A stretch of DNA of 64,000 bases from Diplonema papillatum (GCA_030068145.1 JAPJBO010000364.1:62001-126000), one strand, 5' to 3'; positions 1 to 11,214 are shown, counted from the first letter of the stretch. The notes: generated from the sequence alone by a model not told the origin. Program-made: numbers and translations.

Positions 1-11
1 AAACCCCATAC

Positions 12-3000
12 CAGAAGCTTCGCCATCGTTTGCTTCATGTTCTTGCTCGACAAAAGGAAGTCAGCGCAGAAGCGAAGAATGTAGACGAGGCACTCGAGAC
101 ACGCTGCGCGGACACGCGACTTCGGCGAGTCGAGAACCTTCAGCAGGCCGCCGAGCATAGTTCCCACCGTGTTGGCTGCCATGATAACGTCAACCACTGA
201 TCGTGCCTGAAGTGTGCTATGAATGAAGGCGAGCCAGTCTTCCACTAGACCACTCAGGATCGAAGGGGGGGTCCAAAGGGTTTCGTACTGTTTCTCAACA
301 CCGCCAAATCTTGTGCCTTTCTCTGATACTCCCTGTCGTCAGTGTTTTCCTTTGTCACAGTTGCGTTTCTGCTCACGCATATTAAATGTACAAACCTTGT
401 CTTTCACTGTGCCTTTCTTCTCGGACATCGTGTTGAACACGGCTGCGAGCAGCTGGTCAATTACAGCTGTGACCTCCTTCGGGTACTTTTCAACGGATCG
501 CTGCAAGCTGTGTGGGTAATGAGCATTTTTAGACTGGATTGAAGACCGCCCACTGCATCCTGCCGAAGGGTTTCGAAGGGTGCAGGATCCAAGTTTTGGG
601 TCCAAGTTTGAATCCTAGTTTGGGTCCTAGTTTGGGTCTTATATTTTCAACTTGGTTCAACACAGGTTCCCTGCCAGTTGCCGCACAAGTCTAGTCTGCC
701 CGAACTTAGTCCACCGATTATAGATCATCAGAACTTTGAGACGAGGGCATCCCCGTTGGTACCGAAGCCCGACGCACTCGCTTGTATGCAATTCCCTCTC
801 GTTCGAATACGTAACGGGGGAGGCGGAGGGCGCAGGAAGCAAATGCCCAACAGGAACTTCTATTTCGATTCGCTGGTTAGCCCCCGCAACGAACCACGAC
901 GCTTCGTGGTGTAACACGATACGAGAACATGGAGATACGAAGAAGACGGTTTGGATGCGCGCGAACGCACGGGGCCCGTGAGAAAGCATCGACCACCTTG
1001 CGAGCTAAAGAGAGAGGGAGAGAGACACGAGTTAAAGTGCAGGGACCATATCTCCGGGGAGTTTCCGATCTCCTCACTTCGATCGAGCTAAATACCTTCA
1101 ACGGAAGAATATCACGGGGTCGGCTGAACCGGGAGCTACCGGAAACGGTGTCACCAATTCGTTTCTCAGACGACAAAACTTCGTGTGTGTGTGTTTCCTG
1201 GTCAATCATCATGGCATTAATCTTCTAAAGACTAGCGTTGTGTACACAAAAACAGAGGAAGGAAAGTCGATACCACGTCAGCATCTCCTGAACGACCTTG
1301 TAGTTTCCTTCGGTCTGGTCGGTGAGCCTCTGCGACAGGACGCCGAGCACCTTGAGAGCCATGGGTCCCGACTCCATGTCCGGCTGCGTGGTCGTCGCTA
1401 AGTACTCTCCAATCTTCCGGTACGCGTCCAGCCGGATGTCGACGTTGTTGTGGACAGTGGCCCCGTCGAGCAACTCTTCGACGGCAGCCAGATCGGACAT
1501 CATCACGATCGGTTCCGCGGCTGAGTGCAGCCTGAGGTGCGCCTGCGATCGCGCCGGCTTCTGGAAACTTTGCGGGTTGACGGGCACCATTTCAACGTCC
1601 TCGTCACCGACCGGTCTCTTGGAAGAAGCGCTCTGCTGCGACGAGTGCCTGCTGCTGGCGTTGCTGGCACTGCTGTGCATCGACAGCCGCCGAGAGCTGG
1701 CCGGGGGTCGAACACCGTGCGCGTGCGGGTCTGCGGGCGCGTTGTGCATCGAGGGCGGCAAGTTGCCGTGGCCGTTGGCTGCGGGTGGCTGCGCTGCGGG
1801 TGGCGGTGGCGGCGGGGCTGTCATCTTCTTCGGCGGAACCTGCGGCGCCCAACCACCCGACTTCTTCGCGGGAACCGACTTGTCCTGCTGGGCCGCGGGG
1901 TACGTGTTGTGCAGGATGTTGATCTCCGTCACGCTGTGTTCTTGCAGAGGGATCCCGACGGCGCGAGGAGGTGGCTGCTGCTGCTGCTGCTGCTGTTGGT
2001 GCACGGGTTCGGCGTAGTTGCCGGCGGCATGCGGGTCGTAGTGCTTGTCGGGGGATAGCTTGCTGGCTTTGGTTCGCCCGCCCTTCGGTGTCAACCCTGT
2101 CGCGGTGCCGCTCCGCTTGCGGCTGCTCGAAGGCGACACAGAAGGCCGCGTCGTGCTTGCCGGGGCAGCGACGCCGTTGCCTTGGGCCTGCGCCCCCGAG
2201 TTGTTGTCGTAGTGGGCGTGGCGGGGGAGAAGGACGGTCGAGTCGATGCGGGTGTAATTCTGCCTCTCGGCTGCGACCTGCTTCTTTTGGCCGGGGTTGA
2301 GCCGACGGAGGACTTCCGCAGCGCTTCTTTCCGACAACGCTTCAAGCCCGCAGTACGTCAAGCGGGCCAGCTGCCGCACAATCGAGTCGGTGTCGCTGAT
2401 ACCCTGAACGATGGCAGAGAACAGGAGGTCCTGCTGGCTGTGGTTGAGGTGGTCGATCGGGGCGTGGTGGATGAAGGTGAACAGGTGTTCGTACGACCGG
2501 ATGCGAGTCTTCGCGTTTTTGAACTTCGTGCCATCGACCAAGCACTTGAAGCCGGCGGGGCTCATTCGGTTGTTCTCAATGAAAAACCGAAGCGTTTGGT
2601 TCACGACGTCCGCGATGATCTGCACGGTCACCGGCAGCTGCTTCTGGAGGGCCGGCACAAACCACGTGACGATGTCTTCCCACGTGTGCGGTGCTGTCAT
2701 TTTGCACATCATCATCAGCAGCAGGCAGGCTTCCTTCACGATCGCCGACCGAAGGTCGCTCACCTGGGCCACGATGCCGAAGCGAAGCTTCTCGTGCACC
2801 AATTCGTAGTAGTTCGGCAGTCTCGGGGCGCCTCCAAGGATCAGGCTTTGGAGCTTTTTCAACGCGTCCAGCCGATCACTCCACGGGCCCTTGATGTCCT
2901 GCAGCCTCTCTCCCAAGGTTTCCACCTCACTTGCAAACCCGGCCTCGTCAACGACCTCCGGGATGCCATTGAAGGACACAGGGTACTGGTGCTGGATGAT

Positions 3001-3030
3001 CCCCAGCGCGTCCTTGCGGGTAACCGACAT
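12..3030 (-). CDS. CLASP-like TOG-domain microtubule-associated protein, 5' part (three exons)
   Basis: The visible exons are 3030-1274, 507-396 and 206-12. The donors are GTATCG, GTTTGT and GTATGG, the acceptors end CACAG and TTCAG, and the phases match (TG joins C to make Cys586, then phase 0). The 688 visible residues start at an ATG (MSVTRKDAL). Residues about 20-250 are alpha-helical repeats typical of the CLASP N-terminal TOG domain. About 250-490 is low complexity, rich in Ser, Pro and Gln, with a polyQ run near 1975-2000. A second HEAT/TOG array begins near residue 500 and runs off the left edge. CLASP family proteins bind tubulin through TOG domains and stabilise microtubules at plus ends, kinetochores and cortex; that role is inferred from the family. 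The gene is incomplete here. Confidence 0.85.
508..1273 (-). other. Intron 1 of the CLASP-like gene
   Basis: This intron of 766 nt has donor GTATCG and an acceptor ending ACCCACACAG. It contains the dispersed GA-rich repeat at 1009-1083. I see no other coding signal in it; the short open frames here are not conserved in character. Confidence 0.75.
1009..1083 (+). repeat. Dispersed repeat family 'GA-tract plus GTGCAGGGACCAT' (copy 1)
   Basis: A GA-rich tract is followed by a shared block containing GTGCAGGGACCAT and CTCCGGGGAGTTTCCG. Other copies lie at 17684-17740, 31390-31465 and 59812-59882, with a diverged copy near 41553-41605. The last parts contain short complementary GGAG/CTCC segments. 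No protein is encoded. Confidence 0.8.
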
Positions 3031-3153
3031 CTGAGTGCTACTTGTCGATGAAGGCCCTGTTTTATGCGGTGTGCTTTCTTTCCTCTTGATAGCTTGTGTT
3101 GGACAAGCCCGCCCGGTTGGTTCAAGGGTCTCGCTCCCCGTCAGTAGTAGTAT

Positions 3154-3360
3154 GTGTCATCCTAATCCGGGAACAAGTCAGGGAGAAGAACGGAGCCATC
3201 TTTACAAAGGAACGAGTGACATAAGGTGGCCGCTTGAGCGGCGCCAATCCGAGCGCACACAGCAGCAGTGACGCGTCGGCAGTATTTGCACTTCAGGATG
3301 GGGCTGCCGTCATGAGCGTCGACGGCTAGCGAGTGTCGGCAGAGGGTGCAGTGGTCGGAG
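3154..3360 (-). repeat. Dispersed repeat with zinc-ribbon-like open frame (copy 1)
   Basis: About 200 bp are repeated at 35918-36125 and 44036-44200, with a short piece at 54281-54335. On the minus strand copies 1 and 2 read through in one frame with two CxxC pairs (CTLCRH, then KCKYC) and a later CKDGS or CKDCS, and end at the same stop after LLPDLFPD. The pattern suggests a small zinc-binding module, perhaps a piece of a mobile-element protein. The third copy is broken. Function is unknown. Confidence 0.6.
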
Positions 3361-3477
3361 CAAGCTTGAACGTTCCCCGTCAAAAAAAAAAAAAAAACGG
3401 ATCTGGCGCGCTTCCTTTTGTTTGTGCGCACTTCCTTCAAACCTGCTTTGTTCATTCAGAGGAAACTGCCAGTTGCG

Positions 3478-3570
3478 ATAGATCAAAGGAGGTAAATGTG
3501 CTGTAGCCCACACGAAACACAGGTAAATCTGGGTTTAGTGGCGCGCGTAAGCGTTCAACAAAAAAGACCC
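3478..3570 (-). repeat. Member of dispersed family with 'GAACGCTTACGCCCGCC' block (reverse copy)
   Basis: This copy shares its sequence with the family seen at 8945-9090, 36920-37020, 37377-37612, 40455-40590, 51385-51450 and 52140-52250. The consensus reads from a poly-T stretch through the block GAACGCTTACGCCCGCC, then GTGTTTCGTGTGGGCT, then TCAAGTATTTCCTACAAAGC. It has no coding capacity and resembles a short nonautonomous element. Confidence 0.75.
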
Positions 3571-4980
3571 ACTTTGAAGCTGTATTGTTTTCTTCTCCTC
3601 GAGCCTCCTTCGCAATGAGCACAAGGCAGTCCCTCGAGTATTTTTCCGACGCCAAACCGGGTTTGGAAACCCCGGTTTTGTGCTCACGCGTGACTTCCTG
3701 CCGCGCCGCTGCCTCATCAGCGGCGCGGCAGGAATCCATCCGCGGTTCGATCCGGAGATTCGCTTCGGATGCGTGCACTCTGAAGTACCGATATCACAGA
3801 CGGTGCACAAAGTGTCATCGCTGCGCCGTTGTTGAGTTAAGAGAAGAAGCGTCCAGTTATTCGGGTCCCCTAAGGAGAGAGCCAGGTCTTTAAACCAGAG
3901 AACACAGCAAAAAGAAAATAAAAAGGGTTTTCATTGTGCACCGAGTGCGCGGAACTTTGCTAGGGTAGAGCCAGGGTCTTTACCGGGGGGAGTCGGTGTG
4001 GAACCGCGGCCCCTCTTCGAATTCGCGAAGAGGTGGCTCTAGGCAGTAATGTAGCGAACTACAACTACTGATTCTCTGCTTGCTCACAAACTGCATGCTT
4101 GCATGATGCCTTTTGTTTGCAGTGTCGTCACCATCAGTTTGAGCCCCGGAAAGACTCTGGAGTAAGGGGGGACAAGACAGAAAAAGAGAGAGAGAAAGAC
4201 AGGGCGACGGATGAGGAGAATAATAGTTGACTCCGAACTCCAATCAGATAGGAATAATCGCGAAAGAGTAGAAGGTTCTGTCCTCTATTTTCTTGTATTC
4301 GTGAAGCGGCGCTCAAAAGCTCAACTGGAATGGTCAACTTTCCCGGCAGTCGCCTGCTTTCAAATGAAGTGGGACAAAACGACAAAGGCTGTCATCGAGA
4401 GGGGGAAAAACGAAGTATTCTGCTCAGAAATGTTCTTTTCTTTTGCGTTCTCACGTTGTTCGTTGTCGACAGCATAATGTGTCGAGGGAATCGTACCGCC
4501 GTGACGATCTTTCCCAATCCGTATCTCGGAAGGATCAAAAAAGAAGAAGAAGACGGGAACAAACTGGCGGCTGTTCAAAGGGAAGAAAAGATAATTGGGT
4601 CTCAGCATTCTCCCAGCGCGAGCCCGAGAAGCCGAGGGTCAACCACTGATCCCCTGTTATCCGCGCGCGCAGCCTTTCGCTTCCAATCTTTCGCAGAAAC
4701 CGAAAACAAAAAAAGAAGGAAAAAAGAAGCAGCTAATGAAGATTAAGATTGCACGGGAAGTCTTTTTGCTTTTATTTAGCGACTCTGCGAGTGCGGGTAG
4801 AATGGAAGGAAGGGTTCGAGTGGTCACGCATCAGAACCCCCACTAGGGGCCTGATCGATGCGAATCCGGCGCAAAGACCGAGTTGTGTTCGCAGGTTCTA
4901 CCCGGATGAGGGGTTTTCGAGTAAGTGGGGGGGCAAGGAGGAAGATCTTTTTTCATTTTCTTGCTCGACACGGGGGATCA

Positions 4981-5664
4981 TCACTGCAGGGCAGCCAAAA
5001 GCTTCTTCGCAGTCTCGGCAGAGCTGCCGGGGTTCTGGCCGGTGATGACGAGGCCGGACACTTCGGTGTGCACGCCCCAGTCGTCGCCCTTGGCGTATTC
5101 AGCGCCGGTCTTCTTGAGCTCGTCCTCGAGGCTGTAGGGGACCACCTTCGTGAGCGCGACGGCTTCCTCCTCGGAGTTGCTGAATCCGGTCACTTTCTTG
5201 CCCTTCAGAATGGACGCGCCGTCAGCGCCGCAAGCCTTGAGCAATGCGGCAGGCCCGTGGCACACGGCAGCCACAGGCTTGTTCGCCTTCACGAAAGACT
5301 CGATGAGCGCGATGGAAGTCGCGTCCTTGTACAAGTCGTACACGGGGCCGTGCCCCCCTGGGAAGAAGAGCCCGTCGAACCCGTCAGCTGTCACTTCGCT
5401 CAGCTTCTTGGTGCTGGCCATCTGCTGCTGCGCGGCAGCGTCGCTGTCGTAGCGCTTGGTGGCGTCAGTCTGGAAGTCAGCGGCCAGACTGCCTGGGTCG
5501 CAAGGCGGCTTGCCGCCCGCCGGAGAAGCAAGCACGACGTTGAGTCCTGCCTCCTTGAAGAGGTAGTACGGCGAGGCGAACTCTTCCGCCCAGTATCCCG
5601 TCGGGTTGCCGTTGGCCTCGTGCTTGTTGCACGACGTAAGCACCATCAACACAGACTTCGTCAT
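4981..5664 (-). CDS. DJ-1/PfpI superfamily protein, Hsp31/glyoxalase III-like
   Basis: This is an intronless gene of 227 codons. The ATG at 5664 starts MTKSVLMVLTS, a hydrophobic first beta strand typical of the fold; the frame is open 12 codons further up but without better sense. Visible motifs are TGYWAEEF near the N-terminus (the Glu that pairs with the catalytic Cys in this class), a FFPGGHGP loop, and the nucleophile elbow AVCHGPA with its Cys. The length fits the class I glutamine-amidotransferase-like family. Members act as chaperones, glyoxalase III or deglycases, and which applies here cannot be read from sequence. The upstream side contains a decayed partial copy at 5794-5875. No signal peptide is seen, so it is probably cytosolic. 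Confidence 0.92.
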   Translation of the reverse strand: MTKSVLMVLTSCNKHEANGNPTGYWAEEFASPYYLFKEAGLNVVLASPAGGKPPCDPGSLAADFQTDATKRYDSDAAAQQQMASTKKLSEVTADGFDGLFFPGGHGPVYDLYKDATSIALIESFVKANKPVAAVCHGPAALLKACGADGASILKGKKVTGFSNSEEEAVALTKVVPYSLEDELKKTGAEYAKGDDWGVHTEVSGLVITGQNPGSSAETAKKLLAALQ

Positions 5665-5793
5665 TGTTATTCTCTTTTTTTTGTGGATTTGGTGTGGCAA
5701 GCCTGATAAAAGGATATCTCGTCTTTTTCTAGAGTTAAAGTTTTTGCGTTAACAATGCCTTGTTGCTACTGAGAATTCGTAGTTGGCAGCACT

Positions 5794-5875
5794 GCTTGGT
5801 GGTGCCAGTCTGAAAGTCAGCGACCCGCCGCCTGTCGGAGAAGCAAGCACGAGATTGAACCCTGCCTGCTTGGAA
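5794..5875 (-). pseudogene. Decayed partial copy ('echo') of the DJ-1-like coding sequence
   Basis: The sequence matches two parts of the neighbouring gene, 5453-5488 and 5514-5562, with several substitutions and a deletion of about 27 nt between them. Shared blocks include GGAGAAGCAAGCACGA. It lies 130 nt upstream of the intact start codon in the same orientation. It is too short and diverged to encode a protein. Confidence 0.8.
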
Positions 5876-6019
5876 GTGGAGCTAGGCGTAGCACATGCAT
5901 CTACTGGGTCCTGGCTTAGAGGCATTCGCTATAATCCATCCAGTGGCAGCATTACGGCACAGTCCGATCAGACAACCGTGATACCAGGGACTGGAAACGG
6001 GAGTTCCTCTTGTACTTTC

Positions 6020-6135
6020 CTGTTTAGCTGTCAAAATGCGCCGGTAACAAACCTTGATACCTTAAAGGAACCTTTACGACAATGGTCACCCGGAGACTAC
6101 AAACCCCCGGATCTCTAAGAAACTTGCACTCTAGA
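6020..6135 (-). repeat. Dispersed 'GAGTGCAAGTTCACTT...GGTGACCATTGT' repeat, reverse copy
   Basis: It is the same family as 26497-26640, 39328-39450 and 42845-42970 in forward orientation, with a reverse fragment at 20325-20385. The forward consensus begins near GAGTGCAAGTTCACTTAG, passes a GGGTTTTATAGTCTCCGG block and ends at GTGTGCGTATCGTATCTG. It is noncoding. Confidence 0.8.
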
Positions 6136-8121
6136 AAAAGTGGCCCCTGCAGTACTGTACCTCTCTGTACAGTGATGCAGGTCACGGTGTGTCACTGCTA
6201 ACTTCGAAGCTTTTCACTCACCATCTCCGTTGCCGAATGGCTCTCTCTTCATTCGTAGCACGCCGAGAGGCGGAAGTCGTAGAAGGCCGGGCCGGCAGGA
6301 GGACGCGATGTATTCTAAAAGTACCCCGAGCACACACATTTCTTCTCTACCTTCTCACCATAGCGCTCAACACATGCAGCTTAGAAAAAAACGTGAAAAA
6401 GAAGCCTCTCCTCTGAAATCAGCAGGAAACAACAAAAGAAGGTCGAAAGAAACACTTTCTCAGCACGCCCCCCCCCCCTCTCTTTTGAATACGGCCGAGA
6501 TTTTGAACCTGTCGGCGAATCGAGGAGGCTCTGCGACCTACCGCTCATCAGCTAGTCACATGAAACTGCAGGGCCCACGGGGAAGGGGGACGACACCAAC
6601 GGACAGACGGAAGGATCGTGGTTGAAACTCTCTTTTGTAGGAAAAGGGTCGGCACAGCTTTTAACTCTTATTTCGTCTCTTCTCGTGAAGTGGGAACCCG
6701 TAATCTGGCGGGTGAGCATTGCGAGCAAGAAAGCGGAGGCACCAGGAAGGCAAGCACAGGTGGCAGTGACACCCCCTTTTTGCGAGCACAAGTGGCAAGC
6801 ACCAGGAAAAGCCTGCTACAAGCTTCACGTATGCAGCTCGTAAAAACAGTCCACTCGTAGGGCAGAGACGGGGTTGTAACACGGTGCTCGCTTCGACTGA
6901 AGCTTGGCACGCTGCGTTGACCCTTTCACTCTTGCCCCATGGTGAACTCGCGATCTCTTGTTCAATCAGAGCCCCGCACTCCATGGGGCAGCAGGAATCA
7001 ACTGTTCCCAGTTCCAACCATTGCTCATGTTCAAATAAGATAAAAAACGGAAGGAGAAAAATTACAAATAACGACGGAGATCAAAAAAAAGAGGGAGACA
7101 GAAAAAAAAACAACCCGAAAAAAAAAGAAACAAGAACACGCTTGGGTCCATGATACTGCGCCCTCCCTGCCACCTGTTGTCGACACGCGGCGACTTGACA
7201 GTTTTGAGGGTGACAGGAATTGCATGGCGCAGTGAATCGGCCTCTTTGCGCTGCAAGAGCATCGGTCTTTGCTTTCGTGCTTGCTTTTGTTGGTGTAGCT
7301 GAGGGCACTGCATACCGCAGATGTTTGTGGTTTCGAACACTACCCGCGGTGTTTCCCATCGGTTGGGCAATCGATGTATCGTTGCTTTTTTTGGCTGTTT
7401 CTTTCATACCAGCTATCTGTCACTTTGGCGCGCCAGCCTAGAACCGGGGCTTTTGCAACGTTGTGGTTTGCGAGTGAAGGCTTCACTTCGAGACTCATAT
7501 GACCTGCGGAGTAAAAAGTTCACAGCCAACTGGTAAAAGAGAGCTGAGAGCAACCAGTGTTTCGAGGGCCTTTGCACTTTGGTTTGCGTCGAAAAGTACT
7601 AATCCTAAAATCCAAGGATGTTGTACGACCAAAATTACTAACCCGAGGAAAGCTAAAAAAGAAAGCAAAAAGAGCAGAGGTCCTGATCTGTTGGCACAAA
7701 ATCAATCGTTTTTGTGGAGTGTATTCTACCTTTTCAGTTCTTCGCCTGCCTCCAAAAGGCGGCGTTTGGATTTGGCCGATTCAAAATGATACCCTGCACC
7801 AGTTGCCTTCTCAAGAAAATGAAAGGAGGGAAGAAGCGTGTATACAGCTATGATGGCGACGGACTAGCGGCAGGCTCGGTGAGCCATCGCTGACGGTGTA
7901 CGGTTGGATCAGTCGCAGGTGCCGAGTGGAGCATGTTCACTCATGCAGGCGGGGCTTGAACACCCCCCCCTCCCTGCGTTCGCGACTACAGTACCTACGA
8001 GGAAGGCTTGATCTCGTACCTCGGCTCGCCCATCTTGAGCTCGAAGTTCCTGTGGAGTTGGGAGAGAACATTCGTGGAACACTGCCTCTCGCATGTTTCC
8101 TGCCAGCATCAAGTGTGTAGA

Positions 8122-8180
8122 TTTGTCGCATTAGTGTGATTGTCAGGCCTTCGACTACCCTGAGCAACGCACTAGGCACA
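8122..8180 (+). repeat. Short dispersed repeat shared with the leader of the RNase H ORF
   Basis: This 45-60 bp block contains TAGTGTGATTGTCAGGCCTT. It recurs at 52352-52415 (same strand) and 29862-29925 (reverse). Its core also occurs in reverse at 27518-27548, immediately in front of and in frame with the RNase H ORF, where it encodes EGLTITL. It may be a conserved piece of that retroelement or a tail shared by several elements. Confidence 0.75.
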
Positions 8181-8742
8181 CCGTCTACGTTACAGCAGAT
8201 GGAACGCGTCTGTTCCACCGCCGCGGCGGCCTTCAAGTGGGTGTCGCTGTGGCTTCCCGGCCGGAGCCATCGTTGGATGACTCCTCGCTCGTTTCTTTGC
8301 ATTTGCGTCGGTTCGCGGGGGCTGCGTTGCATTGGGCGGCGTTCGCCGGGCGGGGGTGCTGGGCCGGAGTTGCGGCGTCGGCAGTACCAGTATCAAGTCT
8401 TCTTTCCACGCACAGTTTTGCACTCTTCTCTCCTTTGGGGGATTTGATATTCCATAAAGCGCGAGCTCGTGAGGTCGTTAGAGACAAAGCATACTCTTTG
8501 TTAGGCGACGGAATCGAGTAGTGCGTGGTTTTTGCCCAGCTGGAAGACTCGCCTTCGGCAGCTCGCATGTCAGTCACTTGGCGACGGAGTTGGTATTGCA
8601 TGAACTGTGAGAGTGTGCGGGTGGATGATTCGGAGTGGGAGAGCACCACCTGGCAAACAAAAACTGTGGAGGTCGCATCATGAAACTGTGCATGGTGTCT
8701 TTATGGTGAAAATCACATGACGAGGTGGCGTCTGCAAAGTGG

Positions 8743-9281
8743 CTAACTTGTGCATTGCCTCGGTACAGACTTCTGGAGAACCAGACGGGTTCGATGAGAG
8801 CGATTCGTACACTTTTGCCTGCATTTTCCGCAGAAGTCAACACCTCACGTAAACCCTGGGTTTTTGAAGAGGAGACCCTTGTTTTTGCTGGGGGGAAAGA
8901 GGAGAGCTTTCTATGGCTCTTTCGAAACTTGTTTCCAGCTATTGCGACAGATAGGCGTTTTTTGTTGAACGCTCACACCCGGCACAAACCCCAGAGTTAC
9001 CTGTGTTTCGTGTGGGCTAAAGCACGTGGCCTCCTTTGAGATGTTGCAACTTGACGCCCTGCACGAGTATTTCCTAAAAAAACAAGTAGCGAAACAGGTG
9101 CTTAAAACAAGGTAAACAACTAAACAAAAATGATGCATACGCCGTCGTTGCAGTACTGGTACCACTGGTAAGAGAGGGAGCGGTTGAACTGTTCGAAGCC
9201 ATAGCACATGGCACAGACACCGAGAACGTACGACGACGTACGGTACATGAAGAGCTGGTAAATGAAGCGGTATGCTCCCAT
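8743..9281 (-). CDS. Complex III subunit 9-like (QCR9/UQCR10) small protein, two candidate exons
   Basis: Exon 1 is 9281-9141: ATG, 47 codons, then donor GTATGC in phase 0. It encodes MGAYRFIYQLFMYRTSSYVL followed by a hydrophobic stretch and FEQFNRS, ending NDG. This matches the QCR9 family pattern: a short N-terminal amphipathic part, an R-T/N-S motif, one membrane span, then F-E-x-x-F. Family members are about 55-65 residues, anchor in the inner mitochondrial membrane and form part of cytochrome bc1. A candidate last exon at 8772-8743 follows a TTCTCCAG acceptor in phase 0, starts with Lys (NDG-K resembles the family's N-x-G-K junction) and stops after 9 codons. The second exon is uncertain. 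The intron carries a dispersed repeat. Confidence 0.55.
8945..9090 (+). repeat. Dispersed 'TTCCTACAAAGCAGG'-type family (inside the QCR9-like intron)
   Basis: It contains TTGTTGAACGCTCACAC-like sequence, then CTGTGTTTCGTGTGGGCT and GAGTATTTCCTAAAAAAAC. It is a diverged copy of the family listed at 3478-3570. Confidence 0.7.
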
Positions 9282-9867
9282 TGTGTCGACCTTCCTCTTT
9301 TTTGTTTTCCCTTTTTTGTTGCTCTCCTCAGAGTCTCTGAGCTCTTGGCTCGGGGTTGCAAACCCCCCCTCGGGCCTCCCTCGGGACGAAAACCAACACC
9401 TCGACAACATAAACGGAAATTATCTTGCCGAAGAAATGCTTAGTATTCCTTGTACGACCGAGGTTTTGCGGCTGTCAGCAGGCTCCTGAAGGATTCTCTT
9501 CAACTGCATCCGAATTCTTGAATCGCAAAACGTTGCATGATCTCCTTCTCATTGTATTCCATGCCAACGAGCTGTTGCAAAACCATGCGGCAAAAAATCA
9601 GACAGTCCGGTGGATGTTGGTGGTCTTGGACTTCTCGCCGGTGGTATGGCCAAGCCCGAGGATTCTGCACCTTCGGAGGTGTGACACCCTGTAAGAAACG
9701 AGCTCTGCACATACACGCAAAGAGGAGGTGTGTCACTCTCTGCAACCTGGATACGTATCCGTATTCTAGCCCTACCGCCCTACCAGCGGCAGGAAGGCTG
9801 GGGCGGGTCTTCACAGCAGGACCAAAGAATGCCAGGTACACTATCTTTCTACAGCTGCTGTTCTTAG

Positions 9868-10180
9868 CACATGGATTGAGCGTGCACTTTCTCGCAGGTC
9901 AGGTAACTTTGAGAACACGTGGAGATAGCGGGGCAGGAATGGTCTTTTGTGATTCCGATCGTGGCTGCGAGCGTAGGATCGAGCAGGCCTCCTTAGCATT
10001 CACGTAGTTCTTTTGAGTACGTGAACCACATGGATGAGCGTGCACTTTCTCGTTGGTCAGCTTACTTCATGACGTCGTCGCCTGCCTTTGCGTCGTCCAG
10101 ATCGAGTACATGTGGTGTTAGCGGGGGCTAGGTCTTCGTGTGATTCCGACAGTGTCGGCGAGCTCAACATCGAGCAGGCA
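9868..10180 (+). repeat. Local direct duplication, two diverged units
   Basis: Unit 1 (9868-10010) and unit 2 (10028-10180) share CACATGGAT, GTGCACTTTCTCG, GTGATTCCGA and GATCGAGCAGG/CATCGAGCAGG blocks in the same order. The start of the unit also occurs at 20940-20995. On the minus strand unit 2 lies in a basic, Ser-rich frame that could be the end of a low-complexity exon (10278-10057), so this may be another exon echo. Confidence 0.55.
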
Positions 10181-10428
10181 AGCTCGGCTTTCACTTTCGA
10201 GGGCATAGGTGTGCTTGAGGAGGTCGGTCTCTTCTGTGAGCTGCTAGCCTTCGGTGCCTTCTTCTTCCTTCGGTGCATCCCGGTATCGGGCGTCGTCGCT
10301 TTCGTCGGCGAGCGGGCTTCCCTTCGGGCTGCTGAGAGTTCTCCTCAGCGCTGGTCGTGTGCCGGTTGCTGGCGCCGTCGGCGGCCTCTTGACTGCCCGC
10401 CCGGTTATAGTTCCGTCCCCTCGGTACC

Positions 10429-10527
10429 GTGTGACCGTCTTTTCTCGTGTGACCGTCTTTTCTCGTGTGACCGTCTTTTCTCGTGTGACCGTCTTTTCTC
10501 GTGTGACCGTCTTTTCTCGTGTTCTGG
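10429..10527 (+). repeat. 18-bp tandem repeat
   Basis: About five copies of an 18-bp unit (CCGTCTTTTCTCGTGTGA) are nearly identical. The unit length is a multiple of three, so it reads through on the minus strand as HEKRRS repeats within a 65-codon frame (10602-10405). Whether that frame is an exon is unclear. Confidence 0.85.
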
Positions 10528-11214
10528 CCTCGCCGAGACGTTGGCCTTCTGCGCTAACTGCGCAATCGACTTCTGTGTCGCTGTTTCATCGTGCTCGTGC
10601 AACAGCGTTTCTAGCTGGGACTCGCTGGTGCTGCGCGGTTTCCGTGCGCTGGCGATACGATCACAAAGGAAAGCGTGGCGGAAAAAAACAAGTACTGGGA
10701 AGCGAGTCGCACGTCAAACGGAACACGTAACACGAAACGGAGAACGGAAGCTTTTTATTGTGAAGAGGGGGGCAAACGGCGGGAAACGTTCGATTTGAAT
10801 ATCACACGTGGACGCAGCTGGGAAGTGGTGCGTGAAGATGGAGAAAGGCAAATGCTCGCAAACGAGAGCGACACGTCAAAAAGAGGCGTGTATTTCGGAG
10901 CGGAATTGCTATTGCCTTTTGTCCAGTCATTCCCCTGCTTCGTTCCCCCCAGATTGCCGAAAATGAGTTGTACAAACCTTGCGTGGTGCGCGGTTTGACT
11001 TGTATATTTTCGTGTTGCTTGTCGCGAAAGCGTGTTGGAAGAACCCCAGGTGTAAGGCAGAATACTCGAAGGGGCCATGGGGGCTAGAGGAGAAACAACT
11101 ACGAAACGATTCTTCTTCTACCTAAACGCTGGTACCCGGCGCTACTTGCCTGTGTTTTCGTGTTGCTAGAGCAAAGGACCCTAAAAGACCCCTGTTTTGC
11201 CGGAAAAAAGGGGG

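Larger units (their letters stand above)
3031..4980. other. Intergenic region between the DJ-1-like and CLASP-like genes
   Basis: No gene is recognisable. The region contains a zinc-ribbon-like repeat (3154-3360), a reverse copy of the TTCCTACAAAGCAGG-type repeat family (3478-3570), an inverted pair of GCCGCGCCGCTGC-type segments near 3700-3735, and A/T-rich sequence towards 4740. The promoter of the CLASP-like gene should lie just above 3030, but no motif is assignable. Confidence 0.5.
5876..8742. other. Gene-poor region between the DJ-1-like and QCR9-like genes
   Basis: No conserved gene is recognised. It contains a reverse copy of the 'GGTGACCATTGT' repeat (6020-6135), A-rich tracts near 7080-7130, and a 60-bp dispersed repeat at 8122-8180. 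The minus-strand frame at 8233-8649, just after a T-rich CCAG acceptor-like site, looks mildly coding but has no recognisable family. Confidence 0.45.

Noticed and set aside
1322..2017. Plus-strand frames opposite the CLASP-like gene
   Set aside because: They are shadow frames of a GC-rich exon. The minus strand has the TOG domain and correct splice phases.
8233..8649. Possible exon after a T-rich CCAG acceptor
   Set aside because: Composition is mildly coding but phases do not match the neighbouring QCR9-like exons and no family is recognised.
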